A DNA stretch of 64,000 bases from Anaspis maculata (GCA_949128115.1 OX421964.1:46540601-46604600); one strand, 5' to 3'; shown: positions 11,901-21,731, counted from the first letter of the stretch. Notes: generated by a model from the sequence alone, not told the origin. Program-made: numbers and translations.

Positions 11901-14900
11901 AAATATCGCTGGGACTCTCGCTTCTATCCGCACTCGATCGCTTCCAATTCAATAGGTACTAACTGCGTAGGCTGATGACGGTGCTTATACAGGGTGATTC
12001 AAGAGTGTTGGACCATCTTGGAGGTGCGTAATATGAAGGTGTGGTAGAGTGCCAGAAAGTTGTTGAAGAAATCCTATGTCTTTTAGTTTTGAAGTTATGG
12101 AGAGACAAATGTTGGTCCTTCGATCGCTTCTATTTTCGTTGTTTCAGAAGGTTTTAGTGAACTGTTCATGGAAAAACAATTTGTTCAAAAAGCCAACCTC
12201 TGAATCTGTAATGAATTTCTGCCTTGTGTACAGAGTGAGTCATGAATCCTGGGAATGATTGTTTTCTAAAAGTGCCCGCAAATAGTCACAGTGGTCCCAA
12301 AATCTATGTAGAGCACAATGAAAAAGAATTCATTCCATTAGAATTCTTCTGTTTTTGATTTTTTAGAAGAACTAAAAAAGTTTTGTAGTTTATGACTCAC
12401 CCTGTATAGAAAACAAATTCAATACAGACTCACTTCGGGTTCCACCAAACTTTTATCAACGCGATAACTCTATCACTCTGATAGTAACCAAGCAACTGGC
12501 CATCCTATTGGCTGGTGCATAGCAACTATCACCCTGGGTTCCACAAAAAAGATAATTTGAGATCAGTTGATTCGCGATTTTTGTTGTCAATTGGTTAATC
12601 ACCTAGCATTTAGTGGAAAAAAGTTAAGTTAATCTGCAATCAGCCTTGATCGCTGATCATCTCTTTTGTGGAACTGTCGGTCAGCGTGATAGATTTAATC
12701 TGCTCTTAAAATTTTGGTGGAACCCGAGGTCAGAGGTTGATTTTTTTACCCATCATTTTTCCATGAACAGCCAACTAGAATCTTTTAAAACAACGAAAAT
12801 AAAAGCTATCAAAGGACCATTCTTTGTCCTTCCATAACTTCAAAATAAAAAAGACATAGAATTTTTACTACAACTAATAAGCACTCTACTACACCTCCAT
12901 ATTACGCACCTTCAAGATAGTCCGACACTTTTGAATCACCCTGTATATGCGGATGCCTCTGATTAGTGTTCCCGAACTTTCCATCATCCTCCAGCAAATT
13001 CCACAGTGACCCGGCATACGATTTCTAGACGACTCCCGAATAATCACACACCTTTCGCGTGCTTCCCGTGTGTTCTGGAGTTACGGCACTCCACCAATTC
13101 GGCTGATGTTTTCTGATCGACCGTTGAAATCTTCCCATTCAGTTTCACGGGGAAAAGCCTACACGCACGCTCTGGAATGCACTAGAACACTCCGCACTTG
13201 TACACTGCTACCTAAGGGGAAAAGTCTAGAAAGATCGCGTGTTATCCAGAATCGCCGCTTGTAACAATATTCACACTATTTTTCTTTTTCCATTCGATGA
13301 ATAAATCATATTCTCGCTCATATTGTGTGAGAAACTCATCCTTTTTTTTCCAAATGTTGGTCTCTTTCGAATTTTCTTTTAAATTCTTTCAAGGTGAGCC
13401 TCGGATTGTCTTCAATATACCGTGTCATCAAAGCGTGGTGCTCTTCGCCGATCTTTGTTCTTCGTTTTCCTCCACGTTGCAGTTGAATAGCGTCTTGAGT
13501 TTTCACCCATCGGTATGCCGTACTTTTTGTCACCCCCAGTGTATTGGCCAGTCCCCTCCAATCCCCATTATCGTTGAAGACGGCACAAATTTGCTTCCTT
13601 ATGTTGTCGGCTTCGGCTTTCTTTATAAGGCATCGCACAGGTTTATTGCAAGGAGTTGTTTATTGTCGTTTTTTTTCTGACAATAAGCGCTTTCCTTTTA
13701 CATCTCAGCAAAGATTCTGACCTAACTTACATAGGTAAGAATCTTATCTAATCAGAGCAAATGTGGTAGTCCAAAAGGAACGCTGAAATCTGACTTCGCC
13801 AAGTGTAAACATATATCACTATAAACTCACCCTTTGATTATTTGAGAAAACGCGGCATTGTGTGATTGTACGAAGGTACCTTGACAGGGGTGAGGGGGGA
13901 AGTAAAATTCTGAGTTCGCCTGACTTGATCGCTGACAAAAGGAACGTCCTCTCAACTCAGTCAAAGAACGGTCAAAGTTAGTCAAAGTCAGATTATGTCA
14001 GATTTATGGTAAAAGGAAAGTGCTTAATTAAGTGCGTTTAAGCGCTGCAAAACTTTTTGGTTCCAATTTGAATATGTCAATTCCCAATTTGATAGTGATT
14101 TTTCTCAATTTGAAATTGATTATTCCCAATTTGACTGTGTTTAATCATTGTAGCACTTTTTAGTGCCTATTTGAATGTGTCTATTCTAGTATATTGGAAA
14201 TAGAAAAAAATAGGTGCCTTGCTGGAATTAATTCAAACAAAAACGATTTTTTTACCATGGCAAGCTTACAGTCCCTTCTTCAACATATCAAAAGTCCTCA
14301 ACTCTGGGACTGCTACAAATCAGTATACAGGGTGAAAGTTTATCATTTTTCTTTACTTTTTTTTTTCTTGAAAAACTAATGACTGAAAGAAACCGTTTCA
14401 GGCTAGTTTGATAGGCCATAGTCTTCCAATAAACATATAAAAAATATACCACCCAGAAACTGCTGCATATCAAGTTACAGGGTGAAAACTATTTTTCATC
14501 TTCAGTTTTTTTTCTTGGTGGAACTGATCTAGATTGAAGCCGATTCCAGTTCTATAGCAAGCTTATAATGTCATACTGAGCATATAAGAAGGACACATCT
14601 CTGCATCTGCTGATTTTCAATTTACAGGGTGAAAAGTCATTTTCACGTTTAAATTTTTTTCTTGATGAAATCAACTCACACAACAATTGCGACTGGTTTT
14701 TCTGTAAATATGAGGTTCCTTGTCAAACATATCAAAATAATACATTTCTGCTACAGCTACATTTTTATTTACAAATTTAAATGTTTGGTTGCGTTCCAAG
14801 ATTTTTTGAATTTTTGATGCAATATACCCGAATATACCCAAACATTTAAATTTGTAAAAAAAAACATAGCTGTAGCAGAAATGTATTATTTTGATATGTT

Positions 14901-17900
14901 TGACTAAAAACTTCAAGTTTACCGAAGAATCAGTCGAAATTGATGTGTGAGCCAATTTCACCAAGAAAAAAATTGAAACGTGAAAATGACTTTTCACCCT
15001 GTAAATTGAAAAGCAGCAGTTGCAGAAATGGATCCTTTTTCTATGTTCAGTATGACATCATAAGCTTACAAAATAACTGGAACCGGATCCAATCTGGATC
15101 AGTTCCACTAAGAAAAAAAATTGAAGATGAAAAATAGTTTTCACCCTGTAACTTGATACACAGCAGTTGCTGAGTGGTATGTTTTTTATATGTTTATTGG
15201 GAGACTATGGCCTATCAAACTAGCCTAAAACCGTTTTTTTCAGTCATCAGTTTTTTGAGAAAGAAAGAAAATAACGAAAAATAATAAACTTTCACCCTGT
15301 ATACTAATTTGTAGCAGTCCCAGAGTTGAGGACTTTTGATATGTTGAAGAGGGAACTGAAAGCTAGCCATGGTAAAAAAATCGTTTTTGTTTGAGTTAAT
15401 TCCAGCAGATATTCTATTTCCAATATACTATTCTTAATTTGAAAGTGATTCGTCTCAGTTTGAAGTTGTAAAGGTATAGTTGTCATAATTATAGGTATAT
15501 ATATATAATTATAATTATATTTTATAGGTGGTCATAATAAAATTCATGTAAATTCCTGCTTGAACTGAGAACTACAACAGCTAATAGGTACTGCTTGGAA
15601 GAGTTGAAGATGGTTTAGAGATCTTATACCAAAAAACGTTGTATGCAACACGTACGCAAAATGCTTTAGTGTAGTGTTGGTTACGACCAATTTCAGGTGA
15701 ATAAGGGACTGTTTCTCCTTCTTGAACATGCAGTTGTAAATGAATTCCTTTCAGGGTCAAAAGATGACCCTGAAAACTCAACCTGTTTTCTTTATTCTAA
15801 AATTGGAGAAGTCAATTGATTGTCCTACATTACGGGATGTTTCAGGTTTTTTTACATCTGATTTGAAATTGACAATCGTTGACAATGTTTACTGTTGTGT
15901 CTTCGTGGCTGGAAGCACGCCGTCAATCGGTTACGAAATTCGTGTTCGTATACGAATTTTGCTAGCACGCCACTTTCATGTTTCGTAAATAGTGAATATC
16001 GCCCAATCCCTTGCGTCTTCTGCCCCGTCCGTGCAAAGCATGCGTTCAAACGATTACGAAGTTCGTTTTCGTATCCGAATTTTGCGAGCACGCCACTTTC
16101 GTTTTTCGTAAAAATTGACCAGCCTCTTGCGTATCCTACCCACAGCCGTGCCTATGTACAGCCCGCAAGCTCCGTTCAAATACGAAAATCTTGGGTTTTG
16201 CGTAAAGTGTCGATCTTTCTTGTCTTTGTCTAGCATAATATATCTGCATCTTCCCTCTTCGTCGCTGAAATTTTAGCAATATGGCGGCCTTCATCCACGG
16301 GCACGACTTTTTACGATCGTTTCCGATTGCAAAGACGAATGAAAATACGCAAGTTTATACAATAGAAAATAGGCAAGCTTCGTATACGAAATTCGTAAAC
16401 AGACGGCGTGCTCCCCGCACAGGAGAAAGACGCGATTTTCACTTAATCATGTGGGTCGCAGTTGGCGTATACCTTGTCAAAACCAATTTCACTGTCAGAA
16501 ATGTCATATCACTTATAATTTTTCACTAAACGATTGAAGGTAGTCAGCTGTTTGTCAGGAACTGTCGGACTGAGCCTTTAAGGTGGGCTTCTGAGCCGTA
16601 CAGTGTGGTTGGTCGTTTGGGTTTAAGTGGCTGCCTTCTGAGCGGTCAGTTTCACGTCATGCTTCTTGCTTTTCACAAGTTTCTTGGTATATCTACACAA
16701 ATACTTGATTAAATTTCAAATGGTATCATGAAATCTCTACATGTAGAGGGCGCGCAGGGAAATAATACTAACAATCTCTTCGGAAATGGGCGGAATCATC
16801 GAAATCCTGGAAAACAACACGCTGGATATTTCATTATCGATATGAAATACCAAACTAGATGACTGTCACAAGGCAAAAAAAAAGAAAACGTAGCTGCTTG
16901 AATACAAAATGATAATTAGTAATAGCATGATATAACAAAAATGGAAATAATGATTGAAGAAATAATCCTTTCAGGATTTGGCACAGAAAAGGTAAATGTT
17001 GAACTGATTGTTCATTTCTGCTTCCAATTTTTCCAAATGCTTGACGTGGTTGTACAGCGAATAGCCTAAATAGCCAAATTCTCTGACGTACTGCAATCCG
17101 CCATCGTTGGTATTTTGAAATTTGAGGAGAACTGGACCCGCTGTATTCAAAATCACGTCGTTCAAATGCTTGGTTTGTTTCACGTCGACGTTATCTTCCA
17201 AATAAATCGAACGCTCCAAAATGCTGCAGATTCTTTGGCTCAAGTGGCATATATTCGGAACTATGTGATTCTTGATCGATTCCTCGCCCAAGCATCCGAG
17301 CCCTTTCAGACCTCCGTAAATGCTAGTCAGAGGTTTATGTTCTTGTATAGCTTGCGCGTAAACTTTGATGACTCGATTCGTCACATCATTAACTCTGTTG
17401 TTGTAATTGTGGCACATAGAAGCCACGACTTGCGCAGAAAAATCCCTCAGGGTCCAGTGGTTGTCGTAGCTGTATTTGCTGATTTTCTTGGACAGCACGC
17501 ACGAGAGCACCGTCGGGAGGAGGACGTGGAGGTGGTTTTTTAGTTCCGCGTTGGGATTCGCCATCAAGCTCTTCACCATTCTGATCGAATAAATGAGGAG
17601 GGATAAATCGGGAAAGGCCACGTTCACGTGGATGGCTTCTTTGATGAATTGGCACAGGTAGGGCGTCAAAAATTTGACGTTGTAGTCTTGGGACAGCAAG
17701 TGAAGGGTTTCGTTTCGTACTTGCTCGTTGTAGCCGAAAGCTCCTTCTGTGATTTTCACAAAGAGCAGTTGTTCTTCCGAGGACAGGGGATGAGGGTCCG
17801 GCCGAAGCTTCAGCAGGACCGGATCTGGTTTCGGAATGAATTTCTTATTGGGCTCAGGCTGGTTCGGCGGTGCGGCTTTTTCGGGCTCATCTGCCGTTTT

Positions 17901-20900
17901 GTCGATGTATTTCTTCAAATCCTGCAGATAGTCGACAGACATCTTTCTGGAAGTTTGGTATTTGTTGACAGTTGCGATGGCAACCGTTGTAAAGCATAAG
18001 GTACTTTGATTTTAGGTTTTTCGTATTAGACATTACTGGACAAGACTTTCCCTGGACGAGTAATGCCCAATTCATGCATCATACATCAAGTTAACCGGTA
18101 TGAGTTGACTATTCAAGGATAAGAGTGTCAAAATGGTGAATCGATGTAGAATTCATTGTGGAAAATTATACTAAAATTCCCGAAAATTTCAAGGTCTGGA
18201 TTTTTCTGACCAGTCGGAGAGCGTCATCTTTGAAAGTTCCCGGTTTTCTCTGAATAACTTGTACTAACTGTTGTTTTTACAACAAAAACACATGTGAGAC
18301 AAATGTAGCCCATTATTTCCAAGAGACCAGTACGAACCTCATTATCCTGTAACAGTGAACGTTGAATGGCTTCTCACACATATTGTAAAAGACTTGAAAA
18401 TCCGCATATTTGCTGTTACGTTACAACCTCTGAACTAAAACCATGCAAATTGTTACGCGAAATCCGGAATTGTAGAAGCTGTATTTCACAGACCATCAAC
18501 CACATGATAATAAGATTGAAACTGGTCTCTTGGGAATTGAATGGGGTACATTAGAACAAAAGTCTTCTTGTTCTAAAGACAAAAATCATGAAAAAGGGTT
18601 TAAAAGTCAGACTTTGAAAAGCTATATTTGCTTTACGGAGCCGAAATTTTTGAAACCAACTTTGACAGGCAGTCAAAACAAATAGGGCTAAATACGGTTA
18701 GTTTTCCTGGCATAATTTCTGGGACACCTGTATGTATGAACTCTTGAATAAATCCAGAATTCAAGCTCTAACCTCATTGCAGCCAGCCAAGTATCAAGCG
18801 ATTTTCCTAATCTCCTCTCCTCTCTGATCTCATCGCTTGGCCAGACTCTCAGCCAACTTGTGGCATGGCAAAAATATTTTGCCTTTACGTAGGTGGTTGA
18901 AGATTTATTTTTCATTTTCTATGTAGCACTGTTTCGGAGTATATACGTTTATGCTTATCGTGGCTTTCTGCCAGGTTCCAGGCAGTTTCTGCGCATGCGA
19001 AGAAAATAAAATATTGGATAACTTTATTACGACTTCTGCTATTAGTGCCGTTATCACATAGAAACAATAATTATTGAATACGAGTTTGAATATTTACTCT
19101 AAAATAGTAGCAATGATTGCAAATTATCTTCTTAACTTATGTTTTTTTTCAGAACTGGAACGTGCCATCGATTTATTCAAAACAATCTTGGAAGTCGATC
19201 CCTACAGACTGGACAATTTGGACACTTACTCAAATCTGTTGTACGTTCAAGAGCTCAAAACTCAGTTAGCTGATTTGGCTCACAAAGTTGTCTTAATTGA
19301 CAAATATAGGGTGGAAACGTGTTGCGTAATTGGTAAGTTGTCAGCAGTGCAGTTATATTTTTTTAATTCGATTATTTTGTGCTTACTGTTTTTTTTTACA
19401 GGCAACTATTATAGTTTAAGATCTGATCACGCCAAAGCAGTCCTGTATTTCAGAAGAGCGTTGAAATTGAACCCCCAGTTTCTTTCTGCTTGGACATTGA
19501 TGGGGCATGAATACATGGAAATGAAAAACACAAATGCTGCAATTCAAAGCTACAGACATGCTATAGGTACAGTAAATGATACATTATTGGCTTCATGGCA
19601 TTCACAAGCCAAAATAAGGCTACAGACCTATCTAGCTGATCTGTTTTGGTATAAAAATTAACGTTTAGGGCTTTTTGTATTTCTTTCATATTCTCCCCCT
19701 GAAATAATCGGAGTTGCATTTTATACCATTTTAAGTATTTGATACGGAGTTGAGTAGGTATTGGACTAAAATTTGATCCCAAGTTTGTGCACTCTGTCAT
19801 GAAGGTTTTGATCGATTGTTTTGGATATTTTTACTCAATTTGTACCAACTCCAAATATAAGGGAACCACCATGGGAGGTATAATAATAAATGATACCCAC
19901 CATTGTCTAACATCTATGTCGGAAACTACATAAAAATATCAGATGAAGTTGAAGCGGTTTGACATTCGTTTTAGTTGGCGCAAAAATGCTAGAGGCTTCA
20001 CTTTGCATCGCTCACAAGCTGGGTCACAATAAGGCCCAGTTTTATAATATCTGGTTGACCACGAGTTGGATTTCAACTTCTGGTCATGAGTGAATTCCAG
20101 CACCGCCATTGGTTGAGGTATCCGTCAGCCTCTGATGGTTGAAATCCGATTTGACATTATATTATAATACCGAGTCTTGTTTAGCCATAGTAAACGGAGG
20201 GTAGTCAGTTTTTCACGAGGTTTTTCTTGCCTTAAATTTACTCGCAAATATAATTTGGTGCTTTCCATTCTCTGATGAAACACACTGCACACTTTGCAGA
20301 AATCAACAACCGGGATTACAGGGCTTGGTATGGCCTGGGTCAAACGTATGAAATACTGAAAATGCACTTTTACTGTCTATTCTATTACAAACAAGCACAA
20401 CAGCTGAAACCAAACGACAGTCGCATGATAATCGCTCTGGGCGAAACCTACGAAAAACTAGAAAAAACGGAAAATGCATTGAAATGTTACTATAAAGCCT
20501 GTCGTATTGGAGACATCGAGGGACAGGGATTGCTGAAATTAGCCAAGTAATTTTCTGTGAAGGTATCCGATTCATTTTCTCAAACCATCAATAATTCCAG
20601 ATTGTATGATAAACTGAAAGAATATGACAATGCAGCGTCAGCTTACACATCGTACTGCTTACGTGAAGACGCCAATAAAAGCAAAACCACAGATGACCAG
20701 ATGGAAAACTCGTTCTTCAACGCCATTCAGTATTTGGCCAACTATCATTTGAAAAAAGGGAACCTCAAAGATGCCTGTACGTACGCCAATAAGTGCTTGG
20801 AAAATGAAAAAGTAAGTATAATCACGAGCGTTACCTACGCCAAATCAGTTCGGTGACAGTAGGTTGTACTATCTCTGTAAAATATTACAAACACAAAAAT

Positions 20901-21335
20901 TCGACTGCAGACTGCAAAGTGTCTTTCGACTGCAGATTGCAAAGTGTCTTTCGACTGCAGATTATTTTGCCACATAATAATCTCTCCTTACCTTCCTCCG
21001 CCGAAGATTCTCAAAATCATCCACTTGTAAAAAAGTTGTGGTAAGCGTATCATGTAAATGCGTTTTTAAGCAGTCCAGTTGGTATAAGCCCGCGGTAATG
21101 TGTAATTGCAAATATTTTAAGCCCATGTGGTGCAATGCTTCAGGTGGCATTACAACAAATTCATTTTTTGCAGACAAAAGAAGTTGGAAAATCTCTTTTG
21201 AAGGACATTGCCGAGAGACGAGCAAGGTTAACTGCAGTCGAGACCGAGCCAGAAAGCGAATCCATGGACATTACAACGCCCGATGATATGCAAAATAGTA
21301 TGGATGAAGGAGTAGGTACTTCTGATAAGTTATAA
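8607..21335 (+). CDS. CDC23: Cell division cycle protein 23 homolog (APC8), 7 exons
   Basis: CDC23/APC8 is a TPR scaffold subunit of the anaphase-promoting complex, the nuclear and cytosolic E3 ligase that ubiquitinates cyclin B and securin; its TPR groove takes part in binding the coactivators Cdc20 and Cdh1. Joining 8607-8914, 8998-9458, 19153-19332, 19402-19566, 20300-20546, 20601-20811 and 21174-21335 gives 1734 nt, 577 residues plus stop, close to the 597 of human CDC23. Every junction is GT-AG and stays in frame. Family-conserved runs include KYRVETCCVIGNYYSLRS, TLMGHEYMEMKNT, RAWYGLGQTYEILKM and KPNDSRM, with TPR repeats from about residue 165 onward. The ATG at 8607 is chosen because homology begins there; an in-frame upstream ATG at 8496 adds residues unlike the family. 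The Ser/Pro-rich tail of vertebrate proteins is shorter here. An AATAAA signal lies 27 nt after the stop. Intron 2 holds an antisense TAF6-like gene. Confidence 0.95.
8998..9458 (+). CDS. CDC23: CDC23 exon 2
   Basis: The acceptor is TTGTCAG|G. It completes codon 103 (Arg) and encodes up to residue 256, including YCLYLYGVILKKLDLI, the first TPR-like helices (WSAWFELGKLL) and the HHNRR run before the split codon. The donor is AGAG|GTAATT, opening the 9.7-kb intron 2. Confidence 0.94.
9601..9690 (+). repeat. tRNA-derived SINE head in CDC23 intron 2
   Basis: An A-box-like TTTAGTGGTAGACATG and a B-box-like GAGTTCAAATCC lie at tRNA spacing and are followed by a T-rich stretch. Acceptor and T stems do not pair well, so this is a SINE head or tRNA relic and not a working tRNA gene. 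Confidence 0.55.
10031..11414. mobile_element. 1.38-kb palindromic element
   Basis: The sequence from 10031 (ATGAACCTTGCAAATGGTG) inward is repeated as its complement ending at 11414; the arms are ~690 bp and the centre is near 10722. They differ by scattered substitutions. Short ORFs appear in mirrored pairs because of the palindrome and share peptides such as ELISGLVGVLAPSTFRSP; they are not evidence of coding. Outer limits may extend to about 10007 and 11440, where similarity fades. No clear target duplication was found. Confidence 0.85.
11988..12945. mobile_element. ACAGGGTG foldback element inside the solo LTR
   Basis: The long inverted arms begin TACAGGGTGATTCAAGAGTG and complement, flanked by TA on both sides (11986-11987, 12946-12947). 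The uninterrupted LTR sequence at ~54270-54290 has no insertion at the matching position, which supports the boundaries. Secondary ACAGAGTG/CACCCTGT motifs at 12230 and 12396 mark internal units. A further element sits in the centre (12436-12726). Confidence 0.85.
12436..12726. mobile_element. MITE with GGGTTCCACCAAA ends nested in the foldback
   Basis: The 291-bp segment has inverted ends CGGGTTCCACCAAA and TTTGGTGGAACCCG. It interrupts the spacer of the foldback element, making a third level of nesting. The same GGGTTCCACCAAAG end appears alone near 58371. A target duplication is not clear. Confidence 0.65.
13336..13640 (-). pseudogene. Transposase N-terminal helix-turn-helix fragment
   Basis: About 100 codons are open. 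The peptide has the DNA-binding layout of IS630/Tc1-type and related transposases: a Trp-containing helix (GDWRGLA), then the turn and recognition helix (TLGVTKSTAYRWV), a Gly-Lys-Arg linker (GGKRRTK) and a second helical unit (NPRLTLKEFKRKFE). The frame ends in an A-rich run (LEKKG) that looks like a frameshift, and no DDE catalytic domain follows because solo-LTR sequence begins there. It is therefore a broken remnant. The exact superfamily is inferred. Confidence 0.6.
13687..14024. mobile_element. Harbinger-like MITE with GCGCTTTCCTTTTAC end
   Basis: Inverted ends GCGCTTTCCTTTTAC and GTAAAAGGAAAGTGC (one mismatch) are flanked by TAA on both sides (13684-13686, 14025-14027). The TAA target is that of PIF/Harbinger. 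A related end, GGTAAAAGGAAAGCACC, occurs at 53213-53230. Confidence 0.7.
14061..14146. repeat. 21-bp minisatellite (left part), split by a foldback element
   Basis: Four units of a 21-bp motif around CCCAATTTGAAATTGAT start near 14063, 14083, 14104 and 14125. Two more units in the same orientation lie after the foldback at 15434 and 15455, so the 14187-15430 element inserted within or beside this array. Confidence 0.75.
14187..15430. mobile_element. Foldback element with tandem ~148-bp units per arm
   Basis: The palindrome is centred near 14806, with ends TAGTATATTGGAAATAG and complement. Each ~600-bp arm is made of about four diverged units of ~148 bp; TACAGGGTGAAA occurs at ~14327, 14476 and 14624, and the mirror-image TTTCACCCTGTA at ~14993, 15141 and 15291. 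Each unit also has a T-rich run with TTTCTTGRTGRAA. This architecture, inverted arms built of tandem repeats, is that of Foldback (FB) elements. No protein is encoded. Confidence 0.85.
15911..16414. mobile_element. MITE with GGAAGCACGCCGTC ends and internal 123-bp tandem unit
   Basis: Inverted ends GGAAGCACGCCGTC and GACGGCGTGCTCC each lead into TACGAAATTCG/CGAATTTCG. Two tandem copies of a ~123-bp unit follow the left end: GTATACGAATTTTGC at 15948 and GTATCCGAATTTTGC at 16071, each followed by GAGCACGCCACTTTC or a near match. A clear target duplication was not found. Confidence 0.6.
16971..17942 (-). CDS. TAF6-like protein lacking the histone fold (nested in CDC23 intron 2)
   Basis: The 323-residue intronless ORF starts at ATG 17942 with a purine at -3; an in-frame stop lies upstream. 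From about residue 53 it follows the C-terminal HEAT-repeat domain of TAF6 (TFIID) and TAF6L (SAGA-type complexes): LSSEEQLLFVKITEGAF, PDLSLLIYSIRMVKSLMANP, DNHWTLRDFSA (160-170) and SIYGGLKGLGCLG (207-219). Family members are longer and begin with a histone fold that pairs with TAF9; that part is absent and replaced by ~50 charged, Pro-rich residues. It could be a diverged retrocopy with its own function, or the last exon of a longer gene: a weak acceptor-like TTCCAG lies 4 nt before the ATG. No poly(A) remnant flanks it. Long intact frame and preserved motifs argue against a dead copy. A role in transcription is inferred from family only. Confidence 0.8.
   Translation of the reverse strand: MSVDYLQDLKKYIDKTADEPEKAAPPNQPEPNKKFIPKPDPVLLKLRPDPHPLSSEEQLLFVKITEGAFGYNEQVRNETLHLLSQDYNVKFLTPYLCQFIKEAIHVNVAFPDLSLLIYSIRMVKSLMANPNAELKNHLHVLLPTVLSCVLSKKISKYSYDNHWTLRDFSAQVVASMCHNYNNRVNDVTNRVIKVYAQAIQEHKPLTSIYGGLKGLGCLGEESIKNHIVPNICHLSQRICSILERSIYLEDNVDVKQTKHLNDVILNTAGPVLLKFQNTNDGGLQYVREFGYLGYSLYNHVKHLEKLEAEMNNQFNIYLFCAKS
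17943..19152. other. Rest of CDC23 intron 2, no gene seen
   Basis: No histone-fold exon of the TAF6-like gene was recognised here. A segment at ~18625-18675 (GGAGCCGAAATTTTTGAAAC and onward) recurs inverted near 53300-53335, marking a dispersed repeat. The intron ends in T8C|AG at 19152. Confidence 0.45.
19153..19332 (+). CDS. CDC23: CDC23 exon 3
   Basis: It encodes residues 257-316 including ERAIDLFKTILEVDPYRLDN and the strongly conserved KYRVETCCVIG. The acceptor is TTTTTTTTCAG and the donor G|GTAAGT; intron 3 is 69 bp. Confidence 0.95.
19402..19566 (+). CDS. CDC23: CDC23 exon 4
   Basis: It encodes residues 317-371, a canonical TPR pair: NYYSLRSDHAKAVLYFRRAL then SAWTLMGHEYMEMKN and AAIQSYRHAI. 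The acceptor is TTTTTTTACAG and the donor ATAG|GTACAG; intron 4 is 733 bp. Confidence 0.95.
20300..20546 (+). CDS. CDC23: CDC23 exon 5
   Basis: It encodes residues 372-453 plus two bases: RAWYGLGQTYEILKM, QQLKPNDSRMIIALGETYEK and KCYYKACRIGD, the most conserved TPRs of the family. Acceptor TTTGCAG; the donor AA|GTAATT is within the in-frame AAG TAA, so failure to splice here would terminate translation at once. Intron 5 is 54 bp. Confidence 0.94.
20601..20811 (+). CDS. CDC23: CDC23 exon 6
   Basis: It encodes residues 454-524: KLYDKLKEYDNAASAYTSYC, a linker rich in Lys/Asp, then FFNAIQYLANYHLKKGNLKD, the last TPR. The donor is AAA|GTAAGT; intron 6 is 362 bp and contains the start of a short tandem (TCGACTGCAGA...) near 20905-20965. 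Confidence 0.93.
21174..21335 (+). CDS. CDC23: CDC23 exon 7
   Basis: It encodes residues 525-577: TKEVGKSLLKDIAERR, matching the last helix of the family, then an acidic tail (VETEPESESMDITTPDD). The acceptor is TTTTTTGCAG and the stop TAA is at 21333-21335. Confidence 0.92.
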   Translation, partial: TKEVGKSLLKDIAERRARLTAVETEPESESMDITTPDDMQNSMDEGVGTSDKL

Positions 21336-21361
21336 CATTGTTTACGTTAGTGATCTAAAAG

Positions 21362-21367
21362 AATAAA
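21362..21367 (+). terminator. CDC23 polyadenylation signal AATAAA
   Basis: A canonical AATAAA lies 27 nt after the CDC23 stop codon. Confidence 0.7.
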
Positions 21368-21491
21368 CCCATAAATGAAAATATTATTGACTTTATCAGT
21401 AGCAAATTACAGTTTGCTACTTTGCTATCTTTGTATAACATTCATTATTTGTACGGATACAAAAATTTTGTCAAAATCATTTTTAAGCACC

Positions 21492-21731
21492 TCATCTTTT
21501 TTTACATGGTACAAGACGTGCTGCACCAAGTTTTCGATTTTGAGCTATCTGTCTTAGGCGATATTTCACCAGAGGGTACTTCAACAGCTTGCAGAATTTT
21601 GCATATTGACTGTTTGTTTGTTCATTCGTGTCTTTGTATTCCAAATCTTCATATGGCGATGATGTCCTTTTGTAAGGAGCTGTGTCAATCATTACAGTGG
21701 TTCCAGTCATAATCGGACATGAAAACACCAA
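21492..21731 (-). CDS. Small basic ORF convergent with CDC23 (hypothetical)
   Basis: About 72 codons are open from the ATG of MTGTTVMIDTAPYKRT, ending LGAARLVPCKKR. The peptide is hydrophilic and basic at its C-terminal end, with no low-complexity run, and the codon choice looks gene-like. It runs toward the CDC23 3' end, its stop about 155 nt beyond the CDC23 stop. A short upstream ATG in another frame (MSDYDWNHCND then stop) overlaps its beginning. I do not recognise the family. It may be an exon of a larger minus-strand gene or chance. Confidence 0.3.
   Translation of the reverse strand: MVFSCPIMTGTTVMIDTAPYKRTSSPYEDLEYKDTNEQTNSQYAKFCKLLKYPLVKYRLRQIAQNRKLGAARLVPCKKR

Larger units (their letters stand above)
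11788..13265 (-). mobile_element. Solo LTR interrupted by a foldback element
   Basis: Without the nested insertion this is about 520 bp, flanked by AATAT on both sides (11783-11787, 13266-13270). It matches a second copy on the + strand at ~53925-54485 over most of its length, including a shared polyadenylation-type AATAAA inside ACGCAGTAATAAACAGTG, typical of LTRs. The ends approximate GTTAC...GTAAC. No internal retroelement coding region is attached, which fits a solo LTR left by recombination. Confidence 0.7.

Noticed and set aside
17115..17543. 142-codon plus-strand ORF
   Set aside because: Shadow frame opposite the TAF6-like gene.
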